A DNA stretch of 64,000 nt from Cellulomonas sp. KRMCY2. GTDB taxonomy: Bacteria; Actinomycetota; Actinomycetes; Actinomycetales; Cellulomonadaceae. This document shows positions 18,403-27,824 of the stretch, in pieces; position 1 is the stretch's first letter, and each line of letters opens with the position of its first letter. The notes under the pieces are model-generated. The model was not told the DNA's origin, did not search any database, and saw nothing but the letters and a program-made list of their open reading frames with translations. The stretch lies in NCBI RefSeq assembly GCF_000526515.1, contig NZ_JAGF01000001.1, positions 3,286,001 through 3,350,000 of the forward strand, given 5' to 3'. A program made the position numbers and the translations under genes.

Positions 18403-19086
18403 ATGCCATTCCTCCCACGGCTCCGTCGCCTGCTTCGACGACCGGTGTCCGCCTCGAAGGTCGGGCTGCGCCGTCCGACGCCGTCCCGACGACGGGACAC
18501 GGTGCAGGAAGACGCCGTTCGCGCGATGCTCGGTGACGATCCCAACGACCCGCGGGCGTTCCAGGCGCTCGCCGAGATCGTCCGGCGCAGGGCTGCGGAG
18601 GTCGGCACCGACGGCGACCCGCTGACTGCTCCGCAGGACGACGGCGAACGCCAGCGAGCGGCCGATCTTGCCGTGTGGGCGCTGGCCGAGGAGCTCGCCG
18701 GCCACCCGCGCTCCTGGTACCCCCTGATCGAGCTCGCCCGGCTCTCGCTGACCGACGACCGCGAGGGCGCCCTCCGTCGGCTGACGACGGCGGCCGAGCG
18801 CGACCCGTCCGGGCGTGCCCTGCTCGAGGGTCTCCAGGTCCTGCGCGAGGCCGGCCTGCCGGTGGAGGCCCTCGGCCTCGGCGTCGGCCACTGGCGCGTG
18901 CGCGAGCACACGCCGGAGATCGCCCGGCACCTGGTGCTCGCGGCGATCGAGGCGGGTCGTCCGATGGAGGCCCGTCATCACCTGCAGGCTCTGGACCTGC
19001 ACCCCGACCATTCGGCCGTGGCACGACTGCGGCCCGAGCTCGAGGCCTACGTGGCCGAGGCGGAGCAGCGGATCGCCGGCACCTGA
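18403..19086 (+). CDS. Helical (TPR-like) protein of unknown function
   Basis: The 227-residue product has a basic N-terminus (MPFLPRLRRLLRRPV) and then helical repeats: DPNDPRAFQALAEIVRRR, DLAVWALAEELAGHP, GRPMEARHHLQALDLHP. The pattern suggests a tetratricopeptide-like scaffold, without a clear consensus. TATCGT lies 6 nt before ATG 18403, so the message is probably leaderless. It is divergent from fasR and ends against the shared terminator with aceE. Function unknown. Confidence 0.7.
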   Translation: MPFLPRLRRLLRRPVSASKVGLRRPTPSRRRDTVQEDAVRAMLGDDPNDPRAFQALAEIVRRRAAEVGTDGDPLTAPQDDGERQRAADLAVWALAEELAGHPRSWYPLIELARLSLTDDREGALRRLTTAAERDPSGRALLEGLQVLREAGLPVEALGLGVGHWRVREHTPEIARHLVLAAIEAGRPMEARHHLQALDLHPDHSAVARLRPELEAYVAEAEQRIAGT

Positions 19087-19143
19087 GTCGCCCGGCGCTC
19101 CACGCGCCGACGGACCGGGCGGACGACGGACCGCACCTACAGG

Positions 19144-19195
19144 TCGAACGACAGGGCCCCACCGACCAGCTGGTCGGTGGGGCCCTGTCGTTCGA
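19144..19195. terminator. Bidirectional terminator, perfect 52-nt palindrome
   Basis: Both arms of 26 nt are exact complements with AGCT at the centre. The element lies between the stops of two convergent genes, the TPR-like protein and aceE, so it can terminate transcription from both sides. Several T residues near each foot support this. Confidence 0.9.
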
Positions 19196-19207
19196 TCGTC
19201 GAGCGTG

Positions 19208-21946
19208 TCAGGAGTCGCCACCTGCCGTGCCGGAGGCACCGGCCCGGACGTCGTGGATCTGGTAACGCTCGATCGCCTGGGCCGGGGCGTCGGCCGGCAC
19301 CTCACCGCGGCGGGCGAGCAGCAGGAGGACCTTGACCACGGCGGACGGTCCGTCGATCTTGAAGTGCCGGCGGGCGGCCTGGCGGGTGTCGGAGAACCCG
19401 AAACCGTCCGCGCCGAGCGTCGCGTACTCACCCGGCACCCACGCCCGGATCTGGTCCGGCACGAGGTGGTCGTAGTCGCTGGTCGCGACGAACGGCCCCT
19501 GCGCGTCGCGCAGCTTGTCCGTCAGGTAGGCCGTGCGGGGCTCCGCGCCCGGGTGCAGGAAGTTGTGCTCGTCGGCCGCGAGGCCGTCACGACGCAGCTC
19601 GTTCCAGCTGGTCACCGACCACACGTCCGCCCGGACGCCCCAGTCGGTGGCGAGGAGCTCCTGGGCCTCCAGGGCCCACGGCACCCCGACGCCGGAGGCA
19701 AGGAGCTGCGCGCGCGGCCCGTCCCCCTCGGCGACCGACACCCGGTGGATCCCGCGGAGGATGCCGTCGACGTCGACGTCCTGTGGCTCGGCAGGCTGGA
19801 CCAGCGGCTCGTTGTACACGGTCAGGTAGTACATGACGTTCGGGTCGCGCCCGTCGTCGCCGTACATCCGCGACAGACCGTCCCGGACGATGTGCCGGAT
19901 CTCGTAGCCGTACGCGGGGTCGTAGTGCACGACGGCGCGGTTGGTGGCGGCCAGGATCGGCGAGTGGCCGTCCGCATGCTGCAGACCCTCACCGGTCAGG
20001 GTCGTGCGGCCGGCGGTCGCGCCGATGATGAAGCCGCGCGTCATCTGGTCGCCCGCTGCCCAGAACTGGTCGCCGGTGCGCTGGAACCCGAACATCGAGT
20101 AGAAGATGTAGAAGGGGACCATCACCTCGCCCTGGGTCGCGTAGGACGTCCCGACGGCCTGGAACGCCGACGCGGAACCCGCCTCGTTGATCCCGGTGTG
20201 CAGGATCTGACCCGACTCGGACTCCTTGTAGGAGAGCATCAGCTCGCGGTCCACGGCCAGGTAGTGCTGGCCCTGGGTGTTGAAGATCTTGGCGGTCGGG
20301 AAGATCGCGTCCAGGCCGAACGTGCGCGCCTCGTCGGGGATGATCGGCACGATCCGGTGGCCGAACTCCTTGTCCTTGATCAGGTCCTTGAGCAGCTTGA
20401 CGAGCGCCATCGTGGTCGCCACGCGCTGCTGGCCGGAGCCCTTGGCGAGCCCGTCGTAGACCTCGGCGGACGGCAGAGTCACCGGGCTGTGCTCGGTCCG
20501 GCGTTCGGGCACGAACCCGCCGAGCGCCTTGCGCCGCTCGAGCAGGTACTGGATCGCCGGGTCGTCCGGGCCGGGGTGGTAGTACGGCGCCTGGTACGGG
20601 TCGGCGAGCTCCTCGTCGGTGAACGGGATGTGCAGCGAGTCGCGCAGCTCCCTGAGGTCGTCGCTCTTGAGCTTCTTCATCTGGTGGGTCGCGTTGCGAC
20701 CGGCGAAGCCCGAGCCGAGGCCGTAGCCCTTGATGGTGTGCGCGAGGATGACCGTCGGCTGACCGGTGTGCGCGACGGCCGCGGCGTAGGCCGCGTAGAT
20801 CTTGCGGTAGTCGTGCCCACCTCGCTTGAGGGCCCAGATCTCGTCATCGGTCATGTTCGCGACGAGCGCCTTGGTGCGTGGGTCGCGTCCGAAGAAGTGC
20901 TCGCGCACGAAGGCGCCGTCGTTGGCCTTGTACGTCTGGTAGTCGCCGTCGGGTGTGATGTTCATCAGGTTGACCAGGGCGCGGTCCTTGTCCGCGTTGA
21001 GCAGGGCGTCCCACTCGCGGCCCCAGATCACCTTGATGACGTTCCAGCCGGCGCCACGGAAGGAGGCTTCCAGCTCCTGGATGATCTTCCCGTTGCCGCG
21101 CACCGGTCCGTCCAGGCGCTGCAGGTTGCAGTTGATGACGAACGTGAGGTTGTCGAGCTCCTGCTGGGCGGCGAGCTGGAGCATGCCGCGGCTCTCCGGC
21201 TCGTCCATCTCGCCGTCGCCGAGGAAGGCCCAGACCCTCTGCTGGCTGGTGTCCTTGATCCCGCGGTTCTGCAGGTAGCGGTTGACCCAGGCCTGGTGGA
21301 TCGCCGACGCCGGGCCCAGACCCATCGAGACGGTCGGGAACTCCCAGAAGTCCGGCATCAGGCGCGGGTGCGGGTAGGAGGACAGCCCACCCTGCGGGGC
21401 CGAGACCTCCTGGCGGAACCCGTCGAGCTGTTCGGCGGTGAGCCGACCCTCGAGGAAGGCTCGGGCGTAGACGCCGGGGGCCGCGTGACCCTGGAAGTAG
21501 ACCTGGTCGCCACCGCCCGGGTGGTCCTTGCCGCGGAAGAAGTGGTTCAGGCCGACCTCGGTGAGCGTGGCGACCGACGCGTAGGACGAGATGTGCCCGC
21601 CGACGCCGATGTCGGGGCGCTGGGCGCGGGTGACCATCACGGCGGCGTTCCACCGCAGCCAGCTGCGGTAGCGGCGCTCGACGACCTCGTCACCGGGGAA
21701 GTAGGGCTCCTCGTGCACGCCGATCGTGTTCACGTAGGGGGTGTTGATCGACGTCGGCACCGCGACGTTGCGTTCGCGGGCCCGCTTGAGCAGGTTCAGC
21801 AGGACGTACCGGGCTCGCGGGCCCCCCCGCTCGTCCACCAGACCGTCGAAGGAGTCGATCCACTCGCCGGTCTCCTCCGGGTCGATGTCCGGGACCTGGC
21901 TGAGCAGTCCGTTGATCAGCGGGCCCGTCGTGTCGCGTGCAGCCAC
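19208..21946 (-). CDS. aceE: Pyruvate dehydrogenase E1, homodimeric type
   Basis: This 912-residue thiamine-diphosphate enzyme decarboxylates pyruvate and passes the acetyl group to E2. The cofactor motif is [10 protein letters not shown] followed by [25 protein letters not shown] and the long transketolase-like domains are in normal order. Length equals that of actinobacterial AceE. GTG 21946 follows AGGTGAGG at 5-6 nt; a TTG nine bases upstream is possible. No E2 or E3 gene is adjacent. Confidence 0.96.
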   Translation of the reverse strand: MAARDTTGPLINGLLSQVPDIDPEETGEWIDSFDGLVDERGGPRARYVLLNLLKRARERNVAVPTSINTPYVNTIGVHEEPYFPGDEVVERRYRSWLRWNAAVMVTRAQRPDIGVGGHISSYASVATLTEVGLNHFFRGKDHPGGGDQVYFQGHAAPGVYARAFLEGRLTAEQLDGFRQEVSAPQGGLSSYPHPRLMPDFWEFPTVSMGLGPASAIHQAWVNRYLQNRGIKDTSQQRVWAFLGDGEMDEPESRGMLQLAAQQELDNLTFVINCNLQRLDGPVRGNGKIIQELEASFRGAGWNVIKVIWGREWDALLNADKDRALVNLMNITPDGDYQTYKANDGAFVREHFFGRDPRTKALVANMTDDEIWALKRGGHDYRKIYAAYAAAVAHTGQPTVILAHTIKGYGLGSGFAGRNATHQMKKLKSDDLRELRDSLHIPFTDEELADPYQAPYYHPGPDDPAIQYLLERRKALGGFVPERRTEHSPVTLPSAEVYDGLAKGSGQQRVATTMALVKLLKDLIKDKEFGHRIVPIIPDEARTFGLDAIFPTAKIFNTQGQHYLAVDRELMLSYKESESGQILHTGINEAGSASAFQAVGTSYATQGEVMVPFYIFYSMFGFQRTGDQFWAAGDQMTRGFIIGATAGRTTLTGEGLQHADGHSPILAATNRAVVHYDPAYGYEIRHIVRDGLSRMYGDDGRDPNVMYYLTVYNEPLVQPAEPQDVDVDGILRGIHRVSVAEGDGPRAQLLASGVGVPWALEAQELLATDWGVRADVWSVTSWNELRRDGLAADEHNFLHPGAEPRTAYLTDKLRDAQGPFVATSDYDHLVPDQIRAWVPGEYATLGADGFGFSDTRQAARRHFKIDGPSAVVKVLLLLARRGEVPADAPAQAIERYQIHDVRAGASGTAGGDS

Positions 21947-22313
21947 CAGCAACCTCACCTCTCGTTCGCACCGGTGGCCTGCTGGCCACGGTGCTCGGTC
22001 GGCCCGTCGGTGGCGCACTCATGTCGGCCACCTGCGGTCGTAGGACCATTGTCCGGCCTCGGGGCACCGAAAGTCACACCGGGACCGGCGTGATGTCCGT
22101 GACACGCCGCCCCGCCGATGCCCGGGCGCGCGCCCGCCACGGACGTCGCGCGGGCACGGTGAGCGGGCCCGCCGCGCGGACTGCGGCCTTCGCCGCGAGC
22201 GGGACACTCCGGCTCTGTGGCGCTTGCCACACCACGGGAGCATGCTGTGGGCTACCGTGTGGGCGCCGCGCACCACAGGGTGCGCTCCAGCAGCTGGCTG
22301 GTCGTTGCGCAGG
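21947..22313. other. Gene-free divergent promoter region, aceE / DUF3052
   Basis: This 367-bp stretch separates two divergent genes and holds no convincing reading frame. It contains a short hairpin, GTGGCC-TGCT-GGCCAC, near the aceE side, which could be an operator or leader structure. Promoters for both genes should lie here, but no hexamer pair stands out. Confidence 0.5.
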
Positions 22314-22766
22314 ATGAAGGGGACGGCACAAAGAGTGGGATCGACCGCGGAGCCTGACGGCGGCCACGGCGGAGCCGGGGCCACCCGGCTCGGCTTCGCA
22401 GCCGGGCAGGTTGTCCAGGAGTTCGGCTACGGCGACGACATCGACGACGATCTTCGTTCGGAGATCGAGACGATCATCGGAGCTGAGCTCGTCGACGAGG
22501 ACTACGACGACGTCACCGACGGGGTGATCCTGTGGTGGCGCGAGGACGACGGTGATCTCACCGACGCGCTCGTCGACGTCCGCACGGCCCTCGACGACGG
22601 TGGCCTGATCTGGCTGTTCACCCGCAAGCCGGGCAGGGACGGGCACGTCGGCCACAGCGACATCGAGGAGGCTGCGACGACCGCCGGCCTGCACGCCACC
22701 AGCACCATGACGATCGGCGCCGACTGGTCGGCGACCCGGCTCGGCACGCGCAGCCGCGGCAAGTGA
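22314..22766 (+). CDS. DUF3052 family protein
   Basis: The acidic product of about 150 residues contains VVQEFGYGDDIDDDLRSEI, VTDGVILWWREDDGDL and AATTAGLHATS, the DUF3052 signature. Two starts are possible: ATG 22314, or GTG 22335, which begins VGSTAEPDGG and has AAGGGGA about 12 nt upstream. Its stop overlaps the start of the peroxiredoxin (GTGA), so the two are co-translated. Function is unknown. Confidence 0.85.
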   Translation: MKGTAQRVGSTAEPDGGHGGAGATRLGFAAGQVVQEFGYGDDIDDDLRSEIETIIGAELVDEDYDDVTDGVILWWREDDGDLTDALVDVRTALDDGGLIWLFTRKPGRDGHVGHSDIEEAATTAGLHATSTMTIGADWSATRLGTRSRGK

Positions 22767-23244
22767 CAGCGGTGGCGGCCACGTCGCCCGTGCCCCGCGG
22801 CCCGGGGAGGCGGCGCCCGAGCTCGTGCTGCCGGACACCCACGGCACGCCGGTCTCGGTGGCTGGGCTGCGCGGGGTGCCGGTGGCCGTCGTGTTCTTCC
22901 CGTTCGCGTTCTCCGGGACCTGCACGAGTGAGCTGTGCGAGCTGCGCGACAACCTCGAGGACTTCGAGGCGGTCGGCGTCCGCCTGCTCGCGGTCTCGTG
23001 CGACTCGCAGCACACGCTGCGGGCCTGGGCCGAGCGGGAGGGTTTCGGTTTCGACCTGCTCTCGGACTTCTGGCCGCACGGCGCGGCGGCGCGTGCGTAC
23101 GGCGTGTTCGACGCCGAGCGTGGGCTGGCCGGGCGCGGCAGCTTCCTGATCGACGCCGACGGCATCGTCCGCTGGAGCGTGGTGAACCCCCGCGGCCAGG
23201 CACGTGATCTGGGCGACTACCGGGCGGCGCTGGCCGCGCTGTGA
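22763..23244 (+). CDS. ahpE: AhpE-type peroxiredoxin with apparent frameshift near its N-terminus
   Basis: The protein reduces peroxides with a peroxidatic Cys in FAFSGTCTSELCELRD and has the AhpE/BCP fold. From 22825 the frame is intact to 23244, but it lacks a normal start. The natural start GTG 22763 overlaps the DUF3052 stop (GTGA) and reads VTAVAATSPVPRGPG, then leaves the frame at the CCCGGGG run at 22801-22807. One extra G there would join it to EAAPELVLPD. This is either a sequencing error or a true -1 frameshift. A shorter product from GTG 22825 would lack about 20 residues. Confidence 0.8.
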
Positions 23245-23334
23245 GCTCCGCGCCCGCCGGGCGGCGCCCAGCCGGTCCGACCGGGACGTCCGAGCAGCGA
23301 TGACGCCCCGCCGCCGGTAGGCTGTCCCGCCGTC

Positions 23335-23408
23335 GGGCCTGTAGCTCAGTTGGTCAGAGCGCCGCGCTTACACCGCGGAGGTCGTCGGTTCGAGACCGGC
23401 CGGGCCCA
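23335..23408 (+). tRNA. tRNA-Val (anticodon UAC)
   Basis: The cloverleaf is complete: acceptor GGGCCTG pairs with CGGGCCC; the D stem is GCTC/GAGC; the anticodon stem is CCGCG/CGCGG with loop CTTACAC, giving anticodon TAC; the T stem is GTCGG/CCGGC around TTCGAGA. The discriminator is A. The CCA end is not encoded (CCG follows). Confidence 0.95.
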
Positions 23409-23481
23409 CCGAGCGGTACGTCGCGCTCCTGATCCGACCCGTCCGACCCGGTGCGCCGGCGCTGCTGTTAGCGTCCGTGCC

Positions 23482-24345
23482 GTGCAGGTCAGCGCGCTCC
23501 ACCTCTACCCGGTCAAGTCGCTGCGCGGCGGCCCGGTGCCGCGCGCCGACGTGGAGCGGGCCGGACTGCGCGGCGATCGACGCTGGATGGTCGTCGACGA
23601 GGCAGGGTCGGTGCTCTCGGCACGGGACCTGCCCGCGATGCTCGCCGTCACCGCACGGACCGGTCCTTCCGGCGCGCTCGACCTGACCGCGACCGGCCGT
23701 GCCGGGCTGCACGTCGAGCCCCCGCGCGGCGGACCTGTGGTCGCGGTGCAGCTGTCCCGCCTCGCCACCGCTGTCGGGGCCGGCGAACCGGCCGACGGAT
23801 GGCTCTCGGACGTGCTCGGCCGCCGCGCCCACCTGGTCTGGCTCGACGACCCGGGCCGGCGCACCGTGTCGGCCGGGCACGGTGGGCGACCGGGAGACGT
23901 CCTGAGCCTTGCCGACACCGGGCCGCTGCTGCTGACCTCGACCGCGTCCCTGCGACGTCTGGACCGTTGGGTCGATGCGGGGTATGCCGAGCGGTACGCC
24001 AGGTGCGGCGCCGCGGCCGGCAGCCGCCCCGCGCCCCTCGACATGGAGCGGTTCCGGCCCAACGTCGTGGTCGACGGTGACCTCGAGCCCTTCGTCGAGG
24101 ACACCTGGCAGACGGTCCGGATCGGTACGACGGACTTCCGGGTCTCCGAGCTGTGCGACAGGTGCGCGCTGGTGACCCTCGACCCGCAGACCCAGGTCCG
24201 CGGTCAGGAGCCGTTGCGCACGCTGGCCAAGCACCGCCGCTGGGACGGCCGCACCTGGTTCGGGGTGCGGCTGGTCCCCGAGGGAACCGGGTCGCTGCGG
24301 ATCGGCGACCCCGTGCTGCCCGGTCCCGGTACCGTTCGACCGTGA
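23482..24345 (+). CDS. MOSC-domain protein
   Basis: The 287-residue protein starts with the MOSC N-terminal beta-barrel (LHLYPVKSLRGGPV, GDRRWMVVD) and ends in a MOSC domain with SELCDRCALVTLDPQTQ, whose Cys is the molybdenum or sulfur-carrying residue in related proteins. Relatives include the amidoxime-reducing mARC family and YcbX. GTG 23482 has TAGCGT 7 nt upstream and no ribosome-binding site, so the transcript is probably leaderless. It opens a four-gene operon in which every junction overlaps by four bases. Confidence 0.87.
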   Translation: MQVSALHLYPVKSLRGGPVPRADVERAGLRGDRRWMVVDEAGSVLSARDLPAMLAVTARTGPSGALDLTATGRAGLHVEPPRGGPVVAVQLSRLATAVGAGEPADGWLSDVLGRRAHLVWLDDPGRRTVSAGHGGRPGDVLSLADTGPLLLTSTASLRRLDRWVDAGYAERYARCGAAAGSRPAPLDMERFRPNVVVDGDLEPFVEDTWQTVRIGTTDFRVSELCDRCALVTLDPQTQVRGQEPLRTLAKHRRWDGRTWFGVRLVPEGTGSLRIGDPVLPGPGTVRP

Positions 24346-25595
24346 GCAGCGACGCACCGGACGCACCGACCCTCGCCGAGGTCATCGCCCATCTCGAACG
24401 GCGGTACCCACCACGGACGGCCGAGTCGTGGGACGCGCCCGGAACCGTGTGCGGTGACCCGTCGCAACCGGTGCGCAAGGTCCTGTTCGCCGTCGACCCG
24501 ACGTCCGACGTCGTCGACGAGGCGCTCGAGTGGGGCGCGGACCTGCTCGTCACGCACCACCCGCTCTTCCTGCGTGCGGTGCACTCGGTCGCTGCGACGA
24601 CGTTCAAGGGCGCGATCGTGCACCGGCTCATCCGGGGCGGCTGCGCGCTGCATGCCGCCCACACCAACGCGGACGCCGCACAGGGCGGTGTCGCGGACGC
24701 CCTCGCGACGGCGATCGGGCTGGTCGACCTCGTGCCGCTGACCCCGTTGCCGACCGAGGAGCTCGACAAGCACGTCGTGCTCGTCCCCCTCGAGCAGGCG
24801 GACGCTCTCGTCGACGCGATGGCGGCGGCCGGCGCGGGCGAGCTGGGGGAGTACAGCCGGTGCGCGTGGACCGCGACGGGAACGGGCACCTTCGTGCCGG
24901 GAGCCGGTGCGAACCCGACAGTCGGCGCGATCGGGGTGGCCGCCGTGATCGCCGAGGCACGGGTCGAGATGATCGCGCCACGCAGGCTGCGGCAGGCCGT
25001 CGTCGCGGCTGTGCGGGCAGCCCACCCGTACGAGGAGCCGGCCTTCGACGTGCTCGAGACCGCCACGCTGCCCGGCTCGACCGGGACCGGCCGGGTCGGT
25101 CGGCTCCGGGAGCCGATGACGCTGCGCGCCTTCGGTGAGCAGGTGGCGGCGGCGCTGCCGGCCACGGAGCAGGGCGTGCGTCTCGCCGGCGGCCTGGACA
25201 GCCTCGTCGCCACGGTCGCCGTCGTCGGCGGCTCCGGAGACTCGCTGTTCGACGCCGTGCGGGTCGCCGGGGTGGACGCCTACGTGACGGCCGACCTGCG
25301 CCATCACCCGGCGTCCGAGCTGCGCGAGCGCGCCGAGTTCGAGGCGGCTGCCGGCGGCCGTGCGCCGACCGACGGGCGACCGTTCCTGGTCGACGTCGCG
25401 CACTTCGCCAGCGAGTGGCCGTGGCTCGACCACGCGGCGGCTGCGCTGGTCGCCGACCTTGCCGCTGGTGCGCCCGGGTCCGACGACCGTCCGGGCACTA
25501 CGGTGGAGACCCGGGTGAGCACCCGACGCACCGACCCCTGGACGGGGCGCATCGCCGCACCCGTCCGCACCGAAACCAGAGGATCTCACCAGTGA
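24342..25595 (+). CDS. Nif3-like dinuclear metal-centre protein
   Basis: This 417-residue protein of the Nif3/YbgI (GTP cyclohydrolase 1 type 2-like) family has metal-binding motifs LVTHHPLF, HTNADAAQGG and LRHHPASE, and an insert domain carrying AHPYEEPAFDV. The family's reaction is not settled. GTG 24342 overlaps the MOSC stop (GTGA). Length fits the family, with a longer C-terminal tail. Confidence 0.88.
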   Translation: MSSDAPDAPTLAEVIAHLERRYPPRTAESWDAPGTVCGDPSQPVRKVLFAVDPTSDVVDEALEWGADLLVTHHPLFLRAVHSVAATTFKGAIVHRLIRGGCALHAAHTNADAAQGGVADALATAIGLVDLVPLTPLPTEELDKHVVLVPLEQADALVDAMAAAGAGELGEYSRCAWTATGTGTFVPGAGANPTVGAIGVAAVIAEARVEMIAPRRLRQAVVAAVRAAHPYEEPAFDVLETATLPGSTGTGRVGRLREPMTLRAFGEQVAAALPATEQGVRLAGGLDSLVATVAVVGGSGDSLFDAVRVAGVDAYVTADLRHHPASELRERAEFEAAAGGRAPTDGRPFLVDVAHFASEWPWLDHAAAALVADLAAGAPGSDDRPGTTVETRVSTRRTDPWTGRIAAPVRTETRGSHQ

Positions 25596-26335
25596 CTACC
25601 GCTCCCGTGGCCGACCAGCTCCGGCTCCTCGAGGTCCAGGCGCTCGACACCCGTGCCGCGCAGATCGCCCACCAGCGCAAGATCCACCCCGCCCATGCTG
25701 CCGTGACCGAGATCGCCGACCAGCTCGCCGACGTCGAGTCGGCAGTCGTCACCTCACGGACCGCCGCGGCCGACCTCCGCCGCGAGCTCGCCAAGGCCGA
25801 GGCCGACGTCGAGCAGGTCCGCAGCCGTGCCCAGCGCGACCAGGTCCGCCTCGACTCCGCTGCGGTCACCGCCAAGGACGCCGTGGCACTGACCGGTGAG
25901 CTCGAGGCCCTGGCCCGACGTCAGGGCGCCCTCGAGGAGATCGAGCTCGAGGTGATGGAGCGGCTGGAGGCCCACGAGTCGGTCCTCGCCGACCTGACCC
26001 GCGCGCGTGACGAGCTCCTGGCCAAGCAGCAGGCCGCCGCCGTCGAGCTCGAGCGCGAGCTCGGATCGCTCGACGAGCAGGCCGCGCAGCTCGCCGTCGA
26101 GCGGGCCGAGCGGGCCGAGGGGCTCGACCCGGAGCTGGTCGCGCTCTACGACCGCCTGCGCGCCCAGCTCAGTGGTCTGGGCGTCGCGGCGCTGCGGGGC
26201 CGCCGGTGCGAAGGCTGCCGGCTCGAGCTGAACCCCAGTGACGTCGCGCACCTCAACGCCGCCCCGCCCGAGCAGGTCGTCCGGTGCGAGGAGTGCGGGC
26301 GGATCCTGGTGCGAGGGGTGGACGCCGCTCGATGA
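25592..26335 (+). CDS. Coiled-coil protein with C4 zinc ribbon
   Basis: The 247-residue product is a long helical hairpin (residues about 30-180, rich in Glu, Ala and Leu) followed by a zinc ribbon with two CxxC pairs, RRCEGCRLEL and VRCEECGRIL. This matches the actinobacterial zf-RING_7/CT398-like family. AGAGGA lies 8 nt before GTG 25592, which overlaps the Nif3 stop. A nucleic-acid or protein-docking role is assumed from the fold only. Confidence 0.87.
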   Translation: MTTAPVADQLRLLEVQALDTRAAQIAHQRKIHPAHAAVTEIADQLADVESAVVTSRTAAADLRRELAKAEADVEQVRSRAQRDQVRLDSAAVTAKDAVALTGELEALARRQGALEEIELEVMERLEAHESVLADLTRARDELLAKQQAAAVELERELGSLDEQAAQLAVERAERAEGLDPELVALYDRLRAQLSGLGVAALRGRRCEGCRLELNPSDVAHLNAAPPEQVVRCEECGRILVRGVDAAR

Positions 26336-27528
26336 CGCCGACGGTGCGGCGTCTGGTGGTCGAGGCGGACGGCGGGTCGCGGGGGAATCCCGGGCTGGCC
26401 GGGTACGGCGCCGTCGTCCGGGACGCCGCGACAGGTCGTCTGCTCGCCGAGCGCTCCGGGTACCTGGGCTTCGCGTCGAACAACGTCGCCGAGTACTCGG
26501 GCCTGGTCGCAGGGCTCGACGCCGCTCGCAGCATCGACCCCGGTGCGGCGGTCGAGGTCCGGATGGACTCCCGCCTGGTGGTCGAGCAGATGTCCGGGCG
26601 GTGGAAGATCAGGCACGAGGACATGCGACGTCTCGCGGCGCAGGCCGCAGCGGTGCACCCGGTGGAGCTCGTGACCTACACCTGGGTGCCGCGCGACGAG
26701 AACAGCGCAGCGGACACCCTCGCCAACCAGGCGATGGACGCTCGCGAGGGCGTCGTGCGCGACCACCCGGACGGCGACGGACCGGGACCCGCCGAGCCGA
26801 CGTCCGGGGACGCCGACGCCTTGAGCCGCCCGGACCGCTCGGCGCGGGCCCGGCGACCGTCCGGCGCCGCGATGCGGTTCGACGACGAGGAACCGGTGAC
26901 CGTCGTGCTGGTCCGCCACGGCGAGACCCCGATGACCACGAGCCGGGCGTACTCGGGGTCCTCCGTGCCCGGGCCGAGCCTGACGGCGTCCGGCCGCGTC
27001 CAGGCGGCGCGGGCTGCCGACCTGGCCCTCCGGATCGGCCGCTCGCTGTGGCCGGACCTGCCGCACCCCACCGCCGTCGTCGCCTCGCCCATGGTCAGGA
27101 CGCAGGAGACCGCCGCCGCCGTCGGGCGCCGCATCGGCCTACCGGTGGTCGTGGACGACGCGTTCGCGGAGTGCGACTTCGGTCAGTGGGAAGGGCTCAC
27201 GGCGGCCGAGATCGAGGATCGGTGGCCCGGTGCGCTCCACCGGTGGCACGTCGACGCCGCCTACCGGGCCCCCGGGGGCGAGTCGATCGAGGACGTCGGC
27301 GTGCGGGTCGCCGGAGCCCTGGAACGCCTGCGCGACGGCGGTCTCGACCGCACCGTCGTCGTGGTGAGCCACTCGGTGACGATCCGTGCGGCGATCGGCC
27401 TGACCCTCGGTGCGCCGTCGTCCGCGTGGGCCTCGTTCCGGATCGCGCCGGCGACCGTCAGCATCATCCGGATCTGGGCCGACGGCGAGCGCGAGGTCAC
27501 TGTCGTGGGGATGCCGACCGACACCTGA
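26332..27528 (+). CDS. Bifunctional RNase H / histidine phosphatase (Rv2228c type)
   Basis: The 398-residue fusion joins an N-terminal RNase HI-like domain (VVEADGGSRGNPG, NNVAEYSGL, VRMDSRLVV, DENSAADTLAN) to a C-terminal phosphoglycerate-mutase-like domain (LVRHGETPMTT; second His in VVVSHSVTIR). In Mycobacterium the homologous protein also acts in alpha-ribazole phosphate removal for cobalamin; this role is by analogy. ATG 26332 overlaps the zinc-ribbon stop (ATGA). A strong terminator follows. Confidence 0.9.
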   Translation: MTPTVRRLVVEADGGSRGNPGLAGYGAVVRDAATGRLLAERSGYLGFASNNVAEYSGLVAGLDAARSIDPGAAVEVRMDSRLVVEQMSGRWKIRHEDMRRLAAQAAAVHPVELVTYTWVPRDENSAADTLANQAMDAREGVVRDHPDGDGPGPAEPTSGDADALSRPDRSARARRPSGAAMRFDDEEPVTVVLVRHGETPMTTSRAYSGSSVPGPSLTASGRVQAARAADLALRIGRSLWPDLPHPTAVVASPMVRTQETAAAVGRRIGLPVVVDDAFAECDFGQWEGLTAAEIEDRWPGALHRWHVDAAYRAPGGESIEDVGVRVAGALERLRDGGLDRTVVVVSHSVTIRAAIGLTLGAPSSAWASFRIAPATVSIIRIWADGEREVTVVGMPTDT

Positions 27529-27560
27529 TATGGAGGGACCCGCTGTCAAGTGGGCAGGGT

Positions 27561-27595
27561 GAGGCGCCGCCCGGATGGGTTCTGGGCGGCGCCTC
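27561..27595 (+). terminator. Rho-independent-like terminator after the MOSC-RNase H operon
   Basis: A perfect 12-bp stem (GAGGCGCCGCCC with its complement) encloses an 11-nt loop and is followed by CTTGTT. It lies 32 bp after the RNase H gene stop. Confidence 0.85.
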
Positions 27596-27824
27596 CTTGT
27601 TGACTCTGTGGCCCCGGGGTCCGGTGAGCGTGTCGTTGGCGACGCGCGGTCAGACTGATATGCGCGGGTTGGCTACCGCAGGACGGGCTGTTCGGCAGGA
27701 GCGGATCGCGGGTCTAGAGTCGGGCGTCGCGAGCCTGGGGGCTCGTTGCTCATAGGAGTTTCGCGGGTCGCTCCACGCGCTGCTACCGGTCTGGGGTCAG
27801 GAGTCAGATCGTGGGCCTGGTGGT

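Noticed and set aside
18815-22093. Plus-strand open frame of about 1,090 codons
   Set aside because: It is antisense to aceE, whose full set of motifs fits the reverse strand; long shadow frames are usual at this GC content.
23350-23481. Upstream extension of the MOSC frame
   Set aside because: It runs through the tRNA-Val gene; the start at 23482 has a good -10 hexamer.
27526-27662. CTGATATG repeated at 27526 and 27655 as IS ends
   Set aside because: The match is eight bases only, and the first copy is part of the RNase H stop region, before the operon terminator.
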